Shown here: one piece after another, positions 1 through 11,336 of the stretch | How positions within the stretch are numbered: position 1 is the first letter of the stretch | Layout of the letters: each line of letters starts with the position of its first letter | Assembly (NCBI GenBank): GCA_013339765.2 | Contig: CM023449.1 | Coordinates: 41,864,528 to 41,928,527 of the forward strand | From: Haemaphysalis longicornis | Lineage: Eukaryota; Arthropoda; Arachnida; Ixodida; Ixodidae | DNA length: 64,000 nucleotides | Direction of reading: 5' to 3' | Position numbers and translations under genes: made by a program | Notes under the pieces: generated by a model | Seen by the model: the letters and a program-made list of their open reading frames with translations, nothing else | The model's database searches: none | What the model was told of the DNA's origin: nothing

Positions 1-1
1 A

Positions 2-160
2 GCGGCGAGAAAGCGCGCGTATCGGCAGGCAGATCCCGATGCAGTGAGAGCTCGTGAGGCGTCTGCAAAACGCATCAGGCGAGCTCAGCCCCAAGGTGCC
101 GACGCGCGGTTTAAGCGAGACTTTCTAGACGTTACGTTCGGACACAGATGTAGTGGGCGA
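2..160 (+). pseudogene. Helitron-like ORF fragment (N-terminal region)
   Basis: An open frame runs from the window edge. It is rich in Arg, Ala and Gln and reads as repeated basic RQADPDAVRAREASAKR-type segments, followed by FKRDFLDVTFGHRC. This Arg/Ala-rich repeat plus an F-G-H-x-C motif is the pattern I associate with the region upstream of the Helitron helicase-like domain in tick elements. The reading breaks after the first Cys, where a second Cys-x2-Cys member would be expected, and a stop follows near base 191. It is therefore a truncated relic. The assignment rests on recalled family resemblance only; a basic low-complexity protein of another origin is possible. Confidence 0.35.
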
Positions 161-204
161 AGAGTCACGGTTTTACCGATGATTTCCCCTTAGGAGCTTC
201 GCCC

Positions 205-525
205 TTCCCTCACCCAGTCCGCCTCCATCGCATGTTTTCCACGCAATTCCCGGCCACATGCAAGTTCTGCGTACAACCCGGTACTCTTCCCCACATCATA
301 TTAGAGTGCAAGCACAACCCCAACCTCCCCCCTCTTCCATCCCCCCCTCCCACCCCTGAGCTGTGGGAGAACCTTGTGACCAGCAGCGATCTGGACGTCC
401 AGACACGTTTGGCCTCCAGAGCGAAGGCTGCCGGCTCATCGCATGGCTTCCTGGAATAAGGAACCACTCCCACTTCACCGGCTCAATAAAATGTTTCTCT
501 CTCTCTCTCTCTCGCCCACTCATCA
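205..525 (+). pseudogene. 3' end of a non-LTR retrotransposon (ORF2 C-terminus and tail)
   Basis: The + frame from about 232 contains a C-x2-C-x8-H-x4-C zinc-knuckle-like motif (CKFC...LPHIILEC), then a proline-rich spacer and a final helix around ELWENLVTSSDLDVQTRLASR that stops near 459. This is the usual end of R1/Jockey-type ORF2 proteins in ticks. The 3' end carries AATAAAATG followed by a CT microsatellite tail. A related C-terminus occurs at 17,345-17,763. The 5' part of the element is missing, so this is a 5'-truncated copy. Confidence 0.6.
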
Positions 526-660
526 TCATTCACCCCGTGGATATGCTGTGAATTTTTTTTTTATGAAAGCGCTGAAGGACACACCACCGCGCATTGCATT
601 AGGTTTGAAATTGTTTATTTACATGTTCCGTCGTCGCTTTTCACTGTGGTACTAGCATAC

Positions 661-1262
661 CTCGGCAAAGTTGGCGCGGCTCACTCAAACTCACTCACAA
701 TTTTTTTTTTCGAATCACCACTCACTCAAACTCAGACTCAATGCTGAGCAGCACATCTGCGCTCACTCAAACTCAAACTCACATTGAGCTCAAAACTCAG
801 AACTCACTCGGACTCAAAACTCAAAATGTACTCAGAACTCAAAATGTACTCAAACTCAAAATGTAATCAAAACTCAAAATGTACTCAAACTCAAAATGTA
901 CTCAAACTCAATTTGGACTCAAAACTCAAAATGAACTCAAAACTCCAAATGGACTCAAAACTCAAAATGTACTCAAACTCAAAGTGAACTCAAACTCAAA
1001 ATGGACTCAAAACTCAAAATGTACTCAAACTCAAAATGAACTCAAAACTCAAAATGTACTCAAACCTCAAAATGTACTCAAACTCAAAATGTACTCAAAA
1101 CTCAAAATGTACTCAAAACTCAAAATCTACTCAAACTCAAAATGGACTCAAAACTCAAAATGTACTCAAGACTCAAAATGAACTCAGAACTCAAAATGGG
1201 CTGAGAACTCAAAATGAATTCAGAACTCACATGGCCTCACAGAGATTGAGACAGTCAGACAG
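661..1262. repeat. ACTCA-pentamer satellite (ACTCAAAATG-type units)
   Basis: The tract is built almost wholly of ACTCA pentamers spaced by A-rich linkers, with units such as ACTCAAAATGT of 11-18 bp. From about 790 the units become regular. All three forward frames stay open for long stretches because the unit lacks stop codons; these ORFs are repeat artefacts. A related and more regular array lies at 3,891-4,690. Confidence 0.9.
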
Positions 1263-2229
1263 TGAGAGTGAGTTTTAGAGTGTGAGATTGAGAGTGTGAG
1301 AGTGAGAGTGTGAGTGTGAGTGTGAGTGAGAGTGTGAGTGTGAGTGTGAGTGAGAGTGAGAGTGTGAGTGTGAGTGTGACTGGTGAGAGTGAGAGTGAGA
1401 GTGTGAGTGTGAGTGTGAGTGAGTGTGAGTGTGAGTGAGAGTGAGAGTGAGAGTGAGTGGGAGTGGGAGTGGGAGTTATAGTGAGAGTGAGAGTGTGAGT
1501 GTGAGTGAGAGTGAGAGTGAGTGAGATGTGAGTGAGAGTGAGAGTGAGAGTGAGAGTGTGAGGGTGAGTGAGAGTGAGAGTGTGAGTGTGAGTGTGAGTG
1601 AGAGTGAGAGTGAGAGTGTGAGTGAGAGTGAGAGTGTGAGTGTGAGTGAGAGAGTGTGAGAGTGAGAGTGAGAGTGTAAGTGTGAGTGTGAGTGAGAGTG
1701 AGAGTGTGAGTGTGAGTGTGACTGAGTGAGAGTGAGAGTGAGAGTGAGCGTGTGAGTGTGAGTGAGAGTGAGAGTGAGAGTGAGAGTGGGAGTGGGAGTG
1801 GGAGTGAGAGTGGAGTGGGAGTGAGTGTGAGAGTGAGTGTGAGTGTGAGTGAGAGTGAGAGTGAGTGAGAGTGAGAGTGTGATTGTGAGTGAGAGTGAGA
1901 GTGAGAGTGTGAGTGTGAGTGAGAGTGAGAGTGTGAGTGAGAGTGAGAGTGTGAGTGTGAGTGAGAGTGAGAGTGAGTGTGAGTGTGAGTGTGAGTGAGA
2001 GTGTGAGTGAGAGTGTGAGTGAGAGTGTGAGTGTGAGTGAGAGAGTGTGAGAGTGAGAGTGAGAGTGAGAGTGAGTGAGAGTGAGAGTGTGAGTGTGAGT
2101 GAGAGTGAGAGTGTGAGTGAGAGTGTGAGTGTGAGTGTGAGTGAGAGTGAGAGTGAGAGTGAGAGTGTGAGTGTGAGTGAGAGAGAGTGAGTGTGAGTGT
2201 GAGTGAGAGTGAGAGTGAGAGTGTGAGTG

Positions 2230-2265
<36 letters not shown>

Positions 2266-2352
2266 TGAGTGTGAGTGAGAGTGAGAGTGTGAGTGTGAGT
2301 GAGAGTGAGAGTGAGAGTGTGAGTGTGAGTGAGAGTGTGAGTGAGAGTGTGT
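1255..2352. repeat. GAGTGTGAGTGAGA simple-sequence satellite (1.1 kb)
   Basis: The tract is a near-pure array of GAGTGT and GAGAGT hexamers in variable order, with rare interruptions (a GTGACT near 1,380, a TATAGTG near 1,476). The dominant word TGAGT is the reverse complement of the ACTCA word of the preceding array, so the strand bias flips at about 1,255. The long minus-strand Ser/His/Leu/Thr frames across it are artefacts of the repeat. Confidence 0.95.
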
Positions 2353-2374
2353 ACCTTTTGCTGTATACCTTTTG

Positions 2375-3420
2375 CGATATCCTCATAATTATAACCAGAA
2401 AGCATTTTCATATTTGTCCCACGTGACCCCCTCGACGAGACCTTTAATTTGATACCCCACACACCCTAGCAGGGTCATATGGAATTCATACCAGCCAAAC
2501 TAACCATGACTCATGACTTTAACCAGGACGCATTATTTAGGTGTCCGACATGATTCCCCTAACTGGAACCTTCAATTTGACGCCCCACATGCTTCAGCGG
2601 CCTCACCTTGAATTTAACCCCATCTATGACTCATAATGACCATCTCATGATTCGAACTACGAAGCCTTTTTTTATTTGTACCACGTGATTCCCCTCTTCA
2701 AGACCGTAAATTTGATACCCTACACTCCCTAGCGGGGTCACTTCGAATTTTACCCCAATATAAGACTCGCCATGACAATCTAATGGTTATAACCAGGAAG
2801 CATTTTTGTATTTCTCCCACGTGATTCAGCTCATCAAGACCATTGATTTGATACTCATCACATCCTAGCGGAATCAATTTGAACGTTAAACCAATCAATG
2901 ACTAACCATGACTATCTCATGATATAGCCCTACCACATTTTTGTCCCACGTGATTTTCCTTATCGGAACCTTCAATTTGATACCCTGGACACCCAGTGGC
3001 ATCATTGTGAATTTTAACCTAATTTATGACCCATTTTGACTATGTCATGATAATAATCAGGAAGCACGTGATTACCCTCATCGAGACCTTTAATTTGATA
3101 CGCCCTAGCGTCATGAACCTGAATTTTAACCGAATCTTTGATTTACCATGACTACGTCATGATATATCCATATCTCATGTTCGTCCCGAATGATTCCCCA
3201 CATCGAGACCTTGAATTTGATTCCCCACATGCCCTCGCAGCGTCATTTTGAATTTTAACCCAATCTATGACTCATTATGACTGCCTGATGACTACAATCA
3301 GGAAGCATTTTTTTATTTACCCCGCGTGATTCCGTTAATCCGGACCTTTCATTTGATACCTTACACGCCTTAGCCTCATCAGTTTCACTTTTCACCCAAT
3401 CTAATGTGGTCATTATTCTG
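2375..3420. repeat. ~130-bp tandem satellite, about eight diverged monomers
   Basis: A recurring order of words marks each monomer: CACGTGATTCCCCTCAT, GAGACCTTTAATTTGATACC, CACGCCCTAGCGG, TTTTAACCCAATCTATGAC, TCATGAT and AACCAGGAAGCATTTTT. The CACGTGATT landmark (or a variant) starts near 2,421, 2,549, 2,683, 2,819, 2,948, 3,066, 3,189 and 3,324, a spacing of 118-136 bp. Monomers differ at many positions, so the array is old or under weak homogenisation. It sits between the two pentamer satellites. Confidence 0.85.
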
Positions 3421-3890
3421 TCTTAAGGGGCGCTGCCCAGTCAATTCAGCTAATTCATTTGAAACAGTAGAAAGGACAGCCCCCGCCCCCATTTCCCCCC
3501 GGCTCTCACCTCTTCCTTTGTGACCCCTAGTATATCAAGCCGTTAACAGTAGCAGGCGAACAACCAGCACGCCAGCGCCGCCGTGTGCTTTCCCACCACC
3601 CTTTCCCACGCTCTTAGTGGATCCGTCAGGAGGAAAAGTTAAGACAACCCTTTTTTATGACCTCACCAGTCAATTATCACTCACGCGCCCAGCCGCGAAA
3701 ATTAGGTATACAGCAAGTGCTTATGGCCATAAAAATTCAACAAGAAACTAAAAAAAATCAGACACCACCTCCCTCCCAACCGATCATGCAGATCGCGATT
3801 GGTGCCATACCCGCAGGTAACTTGAATTCCGAGCCCACAGTGACGCATGAAACTTAACAGCCAACCATAGCTGCCTGCTAGGCTACTCAT
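3421..3890. other. Unassigned spacer between satellites
   Basis: A C-rich stretch around 3,480-3,540 is followed by ordinary mixed sequence. No convincing coding region, terminal repeat or RNA gene was found. Confidence 0.4.
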
Positions 3891-4690
3891 ATGTACTCAA
3901 ACTCCAAATGGACTTAAAACTCCTATTTACTCAGAACTCAAAATGTACTCAAAACTCAATATGTAATCAAACTCAAAATGTGCTCAAACTCAAAATGTAC
4001 TCAGAACTCAAAATGGACTCAAACTCAAAATGTACTCAGAACTCAAAATGGACTCAAACTCAAAATGGACTCAAACTCAAAATGTACTCAGAACTCAAAA
4101 TGAGCTCAAACTCAAATTGTACTCAGAACTCAAAATGAACTCAAACTCAAAATGGACTCAAACTCAAAATGTACTCAGAACTCAAAATGGACTCAAACTC
4201 AAAGTGTACTCAGAACTCAAAATGGACTCAAACTCAAAATGTACTCAAAACTCAAAATGGACTCAAACTCAAATTGTACTCAGAACTCAAAATGGACTCA
4301 AACTCAAAATGTACTCAGAACTCAAAATGGACTCAAACTCAAATTGTACTCAGAACTCAAAATGGACTCAAACTCAAAATGTACTCAGAACTCAAAATGG
4401 ACTCAGAACTCAAAATGGACTCAAACTCAAAATGTACTCAAACTCAAAATGGACTCAAACTCAAAATGTACTCAGAACTCAAAATGGACTCAAACTCAAA
4501 ATGTACTCAGAACTCAAAATGGACTCAAACTCAATCGGACTCAAACTCAGTCGTGATCACTCGGCTCAAACTCACTCAAGCTCAAACTCACCATGCCACA
4601 CTAGCCTCGCGCTCACTCAAACTCAAACTCACGCGTGAGTTTGAGTCCAAATGAGTCTGAGTGAGTGGACTCATGAGTGAGTTTGCCGAC
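3891..4690. repeat. ACTCA satellite with a 35-bp higher-order unit
   Basis: From about 4,000 to 4,530 a two-part unit repeats: an 18-mer ACTCAGAACTCAAAATGG and a 17-mer ACTCAAACTCAAAATGT, together 35 bp. Variants carry ATTGT or AGTGT in place of AATGT. The array decays at 4,540-4,640 and flips strand at 4,640-4,690, where GTGAGTTTGAGT and TGAGTGAGT words replace ACTCA. All forward frames are open through the array for lack of stops, with no sign of real coding. Confidence 0.9.
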
Positions 4691-5235
4691 CTCTGGGTAC
4701 TAGTAGTATCGATCGTCATATCCATCTATATCGTCGTCTTCCTCATGCATGACTGGTGGGCCCGGATCGCTTTGTCCGCAGGATTTCGCATTTTCTCCCG
4801 AAGTGGAACGCGTCAGCGTGCGCTAGAATCGGCGGCAACCGGTTTCGCGAACTGGGCGTCTGTAGCGAACTGGGCGTCTGTCTGGTGCTCCCCTCTTGAG
4901 GCGCGGATGCACGTGAACTATTTTCTTGTTATTTTTTAGAGCACCACCCGCAAGCCTCGATGCTTGCCGGGCTCTCCTCGTAAAACGCGTGCTCACGTGC
5001 GCAGTAAACGGTGAGAGTAACTATGACTCTAAGTTTTTGAAGACGCCGCACAAATTACGGCCAGCAACAGCTGCTCTGATGTTAAAAAATTCGCTATGTA
5101 TCTACTTACTTCCAGGCAATGTCGTCGAAAAACGAAAGCCTTGTGTCGCCCCCGCGACGTAAATTCCTCTCAATCCTCCACCGCCTCCCATCTCACGCTC
5201 TTCACTTCCCGTCTCGCTCCTCCCACGTTAAACAC
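4691..5235. other. Unassigned sequence
   Basis: There is a tandem duplication of GCGAACTGGGCGTCTGT near 4,847-4,881. Short open frames resemble nothing I know. No other structure was seen. Confidence 0.4.
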
Positions 5236-5431
5236 GGTGGAGTGAGTGAGTGAGTGAGTGAGTGAGTGAGTGAGTGAGTGAGTGAGTGAGTGAGTGAGTG
5301 AGTGAGTGAGTGAGGAGTGAGTGAGTGAGTGAGTGAGTGAGTGAGTGAGTGAGGAGTGATGTGAGTGAGTGAGTGAGTGAGTGAGTGAGTGAGTGAGTGA
5401 GTGAGTGAGTGAGTGAGTGAGTGAGTGAGTT
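5236..5431. repeat. (GTGA)n microsatellite
   Basis: About 195 bp of GTGA tetramer, interrupted by GAG slips near 5,313 and 5,352. The minus-strand Thr-His-Ser-Leu frame over it is a repeat artefact. Confidence 0.97.
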
Positions 5432-6345
5432 GTTAGCAAAAGAACACCGGCTTAGCTTTATGAACTCAATCTAACCTCATTTCCCCTGTGTCCAACGTGT
5501 GGTGTGCTTGGTGACGTCAAACACGGCGGAGGTTCGCTCACGTCAACTCAATTTTCCCGCGTTGAACTGCTCGGCGCCATCTATTGGAACCTTTCACTAC
5601 TGTTTCATTTGCAATGCAGCCACTAGTTCTAGACTCGGGCGGGAACCCTCTTTCTATTTCTGAATCAGGACAGTGTTTTCAACGCATATTTTTTTATGGG
5701 CGAAGCTCCTTAGGTGCTGGGGCTGCTGGCGTCTCCTGTCGTCGTCATAATCGCATGACGGTACTAAAACACCGGGAAACGCCTCGCGCTATAACTGGAA
5801 ACGCCGGGAAACGCCGTTTACGCCTCGCGCTATAACGAACGCACGCTAAAAAAACACCGATAGACTAGTTTACGCCTCGCGCTAGAGAGCTTCATGATTC
5901 AAAGACACGAGACTTTTACAGCAACGTTGTATACTGCCGTCTTTAAAATGTAACAAATTCTGGGATTGTCTACTAATGCGCAAGCATTCTTTGTGGCCAC
6001 CCTGATATGTTACCGATATACTTTAAAGTGGGCTTCCCTAGTAAACATAGGTGAATTGATGGGAAGGCATTTTAACGGAGTAATGCAAGGAGTCTTGGCG
6101 ACAAGCATTCCAGGCTCTTGGTGGTATTCAAGGAAAAATATCAGCAGTTACTCCAAAGCAGCTCACTTGTTCTAATTTGTTTCCTCTAACGGCATCCATT
6201 CTAACGGTGCACTGCTCTGAATCGAGGGCTTGCCGGAAGCGATCTAGATGCTGTTTTTCGTGAACTTGAGCTCAGTCGTTGCCGTTGACATGAGGCACCC
6301 ACAGTTTGCTTCCACGGCTCATGTATCTGAGGCGCGCAACGACTG
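5432..6345. other. Unassigned; short CGCCTCGCGCTATAA duplications
   Basis: Near 5,780-5,890 the words CGCCTCGCGCTATAAC and GGGAAACGCC recur three times in loose tandem. Otherwise no gene, terminal repeat or RNA gene is supported. Confidence 0.4.
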
Positions 6346-6815
6346 TGTGAACCACATGTCGGTTGGCTCACTCACGAGTGCCCTCGCACCCCACTCCTCA
6401 ACACTCACGAGTGAGCCGTGAGTGATCCTTACCATCGTTTTAGTCTGGCAAGTGCGAGAGAGTGTGAGCACCACTCGCGGCGAGCCCCGCTCACCACCCA
6501 CGATTGTGCGTTCACTCACCAGTCACCACTCGCGAGTAGTGAGCGCGACTCACCACTCATGTGTGGTAAGTGGTGAGTGAACGCACACCCGTGAGTGGGG
6601 AACGGGGCTCGCCGCGAATGGCGCTCACACTCTCTCGCACCTGCCAGACTAAAACGATGGTAAGGGTCACTCACGGCTCACTCGTGAGTGTTGAGGAGTG
6701 GGGTGTGAGTGCACTCGTGAGTGAGCCCGCCCCGCTCATCACTCACGAGTGTGCGTCCATTCACCACTCGCTAGTAGTGAGCGCAACTCACCACTCGTGA
6801 GTGGTGAGTGGTGCT
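6346..6815. repeat. Long inverted repeat (arms ~200 bp) made of CACTCACGAGTG-type words
   Basis: The left arm (about 6,366-6,540) and the right arm (about 6,550-6,765) are reverse complements over most of their length. Shared blocks include TTTTAGTCTGGCA on one side and TGCCAGACTAAAACGATGG on the other, and the CTCACACTCTCTCGCAC block. The centre is near 6,545. The arms consist of CACTCACGAGTG palindromic words related to the ACTCA satellites upstream. It could fold as a large cruciform or derive from a foldback transposon. Confidence 0.8.
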
Positions 6816-9495
6816 CGTGACTGGTACCTGATGACATCGATCACGGCTCAGTGATATCACTGGAGTTCACATTCAAACTTTTGTAAAAAAGAACGTTGCA
6901 ACTCAGCTAACTTTTTAAAATAAGTAATATAATGTTTAGTGAAAATCTGGGAGAAAAGCAAATAAAATGAAGAGTATTTATAAACGATTCTTAATATTAC
7001 CGGAGAAATCGTTTCAACAAATACGCGCAGTAATAATTATGCGTGAGATAACAATAATAAAAACACAGACACACTCTTTCGAAAAATTGTTCTTACAGAT
7101 CTTGTAGAGAAATAAATCAACAAAAGGGGATCGACGAACCATCCTTAATAGATAATTACAGTAGTAGTTGTGTCCGAGAAACTGAATCTATGTATGATTA
7201 TGCGTAATAAAAACAATAACAGGAACACGGACAAATCTGTAATTGATTTCACCTGTTCACTTTGTTGTTGCTTTTCAGTAAATCATTGGCAGGCCAGAAT
7301 CTCTTTTTGTACCAAAATATAACTGTTCATGCGCTGACATGTCCGCGCACCGAAAGTCAATGTAAAAATAGCCCACTAAAACGTGCTATAATATTCTTTA
7401 TATTCCGTAGATTTTAGATTGTGTTATAAATGATTGTTTTGCTTTATTGAACTATTCGTTTTCACGTTTGTTACTTGCGAAATTGATGGAAGTGAAATCT
7501 CTTTTTAAGAGCGCAGCTGAACATCACTCGTTCATATGCATCGCTTCTTCTTGCGACCCATTAGCAAGATTGTTCAGCAGAATACGCCCTTCGGCAAAAC
7601 GATGTTCCGCAGAATTTCGACACATGGGCGTTCTCGTTTATTGCCGCCATCAGAAAACAGCCGCAGCGGCCGGGATCACATCGGCGTCTTTGTTACCAAC
7701 AGCACAACGTCTTCACCACCAAGCTACTGCTGCTACTAAACCACTAAACTTAATTCCCATGGTTCAATCACCACTATTCGCCATACACAAAAGCTGCTTA
7801 GCGCTGCTTCGCTATCGGTAACCATGGTGCATTGCGGCTTTCATCGGCATACAGCGATGCCGCTTTTTTTTGTTGTTGTTGCATCGTGCTCCGTCACTTC
7901 GTTCGGGATTTACGGAAACACGGGCCAAGAGCCGTTTATTTGTTCTTGGTCCAGAAAAGATGGTTTCCGTCGCGGTAATTGTAATGACTTGCAACGCTTC
8001 CATGCTTTTAAGATGGAAGAGCTCGCGTGCTGCCTGCGACAATGGCGGTGATACCATGACATGGTGAAGTTGCGCTTTCTGCCCGACGCCGGTTCTAGTG
8101 CGCCGTCCTTCCGCGTAAAACGCCTCGTCACGTCTTCGCTCGCAGACGATGTTTCAGCTGCACCGCCTCTCGTACACTCGAGGTGCTCTCGTTGCCGTGG
8201 TTGGATTTTGGGCCGTTCTACGTAGTTGCCTGCGTGGAAACGTCGTGTAAAATGCTGGGCAAACCTTCCTCGATGGGTGTGCGAGCTGTGCGGATATATG
8301 TAGTAGTGACAGAGACGTGGTTCAAGCCGTTTTTTTATGGACTAAACGACGACTGATATCCGTCGGAGGTAACGCGAAGTTTCCGTCGGTATTGCCTGCC
8401 CTCTGAACAACGGCGAAAAAAAACTTTCCGGGTGTCTGGAGCCTTCAAAAGGTGACAACTGGTTAGGTTTACCATTTCCAATCGAGATGTTGGTGGGCGA
8501 GTTGACGACAACAAAACTTTTCCGCCTCGGGGTTTGTTTTTATGCCCGCGAGGTCTGTTTTTGTGTCGGTCACTGTGGCGATGGAGGAGACTGCAGGTGA
8601 GAAACAACTTAGAGGGAATGTTCCTGGGACTTGCGCATTCACTGATAATGATGATGATGAGGAGGAGGAGTAGGAGGAGGAGGATGATGAGTATAATGAG
8701 GATAATGATGATGATACAAAGAGTTTCCTGCGGAAGTTGTATGCCGCCATCTGAATCAAAGGATGGATCAGCGTAGAACTAAGATTGCCGGAAAGCTTAC
8801 TATAGATGGCTTACACTGGCGTCACTGTAGCTGCCATGTTTGTCACCCACCAGCACGGCGAAAGGCTGCCCACCTATCTGGTGCTCTTATCTTTCGGAGC
8901 CCTAGAAAAGCTGGAAGTTGGTCACAAAAAGGGTTGTGATGACATCATGTGCAAGCTATGTATTTCAACGGGTATTTTCACTGAATGGAAACAGTGAAAT
9001 TAATCATGGGAAATTAATAGTAACCACAAAAGCTGCAGCAAACGGGTTAGGAAAATACCTAAATTTTTCTGGCTGCACTTCGTGCACCTTGATGCGCTTC
9101 GTGCCCCGTGACCGCGTTCGCGAATCACCCTAACATATTTCAGCAAATTTCAGTGTCAGCGCTTGGTAAGTTTTTGTAACGGCAGTAGAGCCCTCTATAT
9201 TTTTTTGTGTGTGTGTGATTCGTAAAACAGTTACTACGATATAAAATGGCTATTTCAAACTTTCGCCGAAACTTGCACATGTTCTTATATATGGAACATA
9301 TTACATATGTCGTAAATTGCTAGCGATAACGCCGGTGACGCCGGAGCGTGGCGAAGTTTGGCTTCGCGTGAAGCGTCAAAGCGACAGGTGAAGTGATTTG
9401 TGAGCTGCGCGTACACGCTTCGTAACTGATGTCCAGAACATGCTTTTTTAAATAAAACAAACACAACAAAGGCGACAAGACTTCGCACTGTCTAC
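6816..9495. other. Unassigned, partly AT-rich sequence
   Basis: 6,880-7,440 is AT-rich with no open frames of note. 7,440-8,130 has several overlapping short frames on both strands without a recognisable domain. 8,640-8,720 holds GAT/GAG trinucleotide runs. I see no gene I can support here. Confidence 0.4.
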
Positions 9496-9773
9496 TGTTG
9501 CCACCTCCGTGGTAGCAAGCGGCTCCTCGGTCACGACTCGTGGCCCTGCATTCCAAGCGCCTGGGCCTCCACAAGAAGCGGGAGACTGAAGAATGGGAGT
9601 ACAGCTCTTTATTTTGAGTGCACACGTCGAATACACTGCTGTGTACCGGATGGGGGTTGGTGGAATAGGCACGAGAGAGGAGACGCGGGGAGAAGCAGTC
9701 ATTCACAAAACAACACAAACACATCCCCTGAGGCTGGGAGCCGTAAGATTCCGTCGCCGGGGTCCGCCTCACA
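9496..9773 (-). mobile_element. Candidate LTR (solo or 3' LTR), minus strand
   Basis: Read on the minus strand, the 278-bp segment begins TGTGAGGCGGACC and ends GGAGGTGGCAACA, giving TG...CA termini. It carries an AATAAAGAGCTGTACTCCC polyadenylation-like region in its second half, as LTRs do. An upstream minus-strand frame stops in the first bases of the segment, an arrangement common in LTR elements. I could not find a second LTR, primer-binding site or target duplication, so this is a pattern call. Confidence 0.4.
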
Positions 9774-9960
9774 GAAGTTCCACGAAGGGTCGTGCGGCCC
9801 GCGTCGTCGCTTTGTCTCGAACGGTTGCCGGAACCCCCCCCCGGTGGTGGCTGGCTGGCTCGAAGTCGTCGTCGAACAAAATAAATGGGTCAGTCACAGC
9901 GCACATGCGCGGCCGCAGCGTCGTCGGGATGCTACGGGTCCGTGGAGGGCGAAACCAAAC
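9770..9960 (-). pseudogene. Possible end of a retroelement polyprotein, minus strand
   Basis: The minus frame ends ...TTRAARPFVELL and its stop codon overlaps the start of the candidate LTR. Termination right at the 3' LTR is what Bel/Pao or Gypsy polyproteins often do. No protease, RT or integrase motif is present in the short open stretch. The call depends on the LTR call. Confidence 0.25.
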
Positions 9961-10870
9961 CCTACTGGAGTGGTTCCTCCACTTCGGAAAGCAAGCTGTC
10001 ACCCAAAAATGCCGAGGCAAGGCAGACAAGATTTGTTGCCATCAGCTGCTGCCTTCAAGGTCCGCACATCCCTATTCTTTTGCCGAAAGTAGGAACGCCG
10101 GACACCCACATGTTTTCGTATGGGCGGTAGTCACAACCGTGCATAGTTTCGGGGACCAATTTTCGAAGCAGAGCCAATGTTTCGGATAAAAAGTTTTAAA
10201 ACCATGATTCAAGGCAGAAAAGAAAACAAACGCAGACAAAATAATGCTGCCTTCATCACTGAAGGGAAAGACAGAAATGAAGTCATGAAAGCGGACACGT
10301 CATCTGCTCAAATTTCAGGCGCGTTCGTGTATGGACCCGAATTGAACCCGTGGCGCAATCTCCGAGTTCCTTTAGCAACAGATAGTAAAAGCAAAATGCT
10401 GTCAAATATTCCAGCAGTAAATGCACGTAAACTTAGTCACCCGGTTGCTTTGCGTGACTTCGCTTGAAGGCTGCAATCTCGCCCATGGTACGTAACTGTA
10501 GCGCGAAATTTAAAATTGTCCTAATATTTCTGGAATTTTTTTCGGTTAAAAAACATCTTTTTTGACTGGAATAGAGAGGAGTGAGTTTCCAAAGGTGTAG
10601 CTATTTAAAATTGCACAGAGTTGTATTTCGTCTTGTTAGCCTCTTTAACAAATGCTGGTTCCTATATAAAGAGAATCTATCGGGAAAAACCTTGAGAGAC
10701 TACAATGAATCCCCTTTTACCCGCTCGCTCCCCTGGCCAGTTCTTGCGGCGTATAAGGTAGCGCACGTGTCAGGACGGTGACACCTTTGTCTCTGACCGG
10801 GGAGCGTATGTGAACTCTTCTGACGTCGTTTATCTTCGACCTGTTCGACGTCTTGCGACAGCGGCCGTAA
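9961..10870. other. Unassigned sequence
   Basis: Short overlapping frames on + near 10,177-10,467 have no recognisable motif. No repeats or terminal structures were identified. Confidence 0.35.
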
Positions 10871-11336
10871 ACCGGGTTTGCAGTCTCAGCCTCTCAGGGG
10901 ACAGCATTGCACATCGCTTACAATGCCGAGGATGATGTCGTCACCGCTGTTCGCGAAATCCCCTCGAGAGAGTCCTCGGGGTGCTACAGAATTCCTTTCT
11001 TCATCGTGGAAGATTACTCTGGTGTTTTTATACTTCAGCTCTGCCATATCATATGTCTGTTACTTGATAAGCAACATTATCTAGCAGACTGAAAATTAGG
11101 CGATATTTTGCTCTGCGTAAGTCCTGAAGGGTCGCTGTCTCTGAAAACTATAGACCAACTTCCCTTCTGTCATCCTTTTTCAAAGTCATCAAAAAGTAAT
11201 GCCTCGATACCCATTATTGGCAATATCCCCCCCCCCTCTTCATCAATTGACTATAATCAACATGGCTTTATGTCCGCAACGTCAGTAGAGGGAAAGGTCA
11301 CCTGTTTTCTAGACAACGTATTCTTTTAACACGAAA
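10871..11336 (+). pseudogene. Old LINE reverse-transcriptase fragment, left part
   Basis: The decayed + frames carry the order expected upstream of and within a LINE RT. An alpha-helical segment AEDDVVTAVREIP...GCYRIP stands where these proteins have a VxxAL-R-IPxGKxPGPDGI block. Further on come FFKVI-K-M-like words and then YNQHGF near 11,255, the RT QxGF motif, followed by SVEGKVTCFLDNV. Several frameshifts are needed. The reading resumes at about 15,940 beyond 4.6 kb of inserted DNA. Confidence 0.6.

Noticed and set aside
1220..2462. Minus-strand open frames of up to 388 codons rich in Ser, His, Leu and Thr
   Set aside because: They lie wholly inside the GAGTGT/GAGAGT satellite and are open in several frames because the repeat lacks stop codons.
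4030..4654. Overlapping forward frames of 134-202 codons with QNSKWTQTQN-type repeats
   Set aside because: All three frames read the 35-bp satellite; no non-repetitive domain or start context supports coding.
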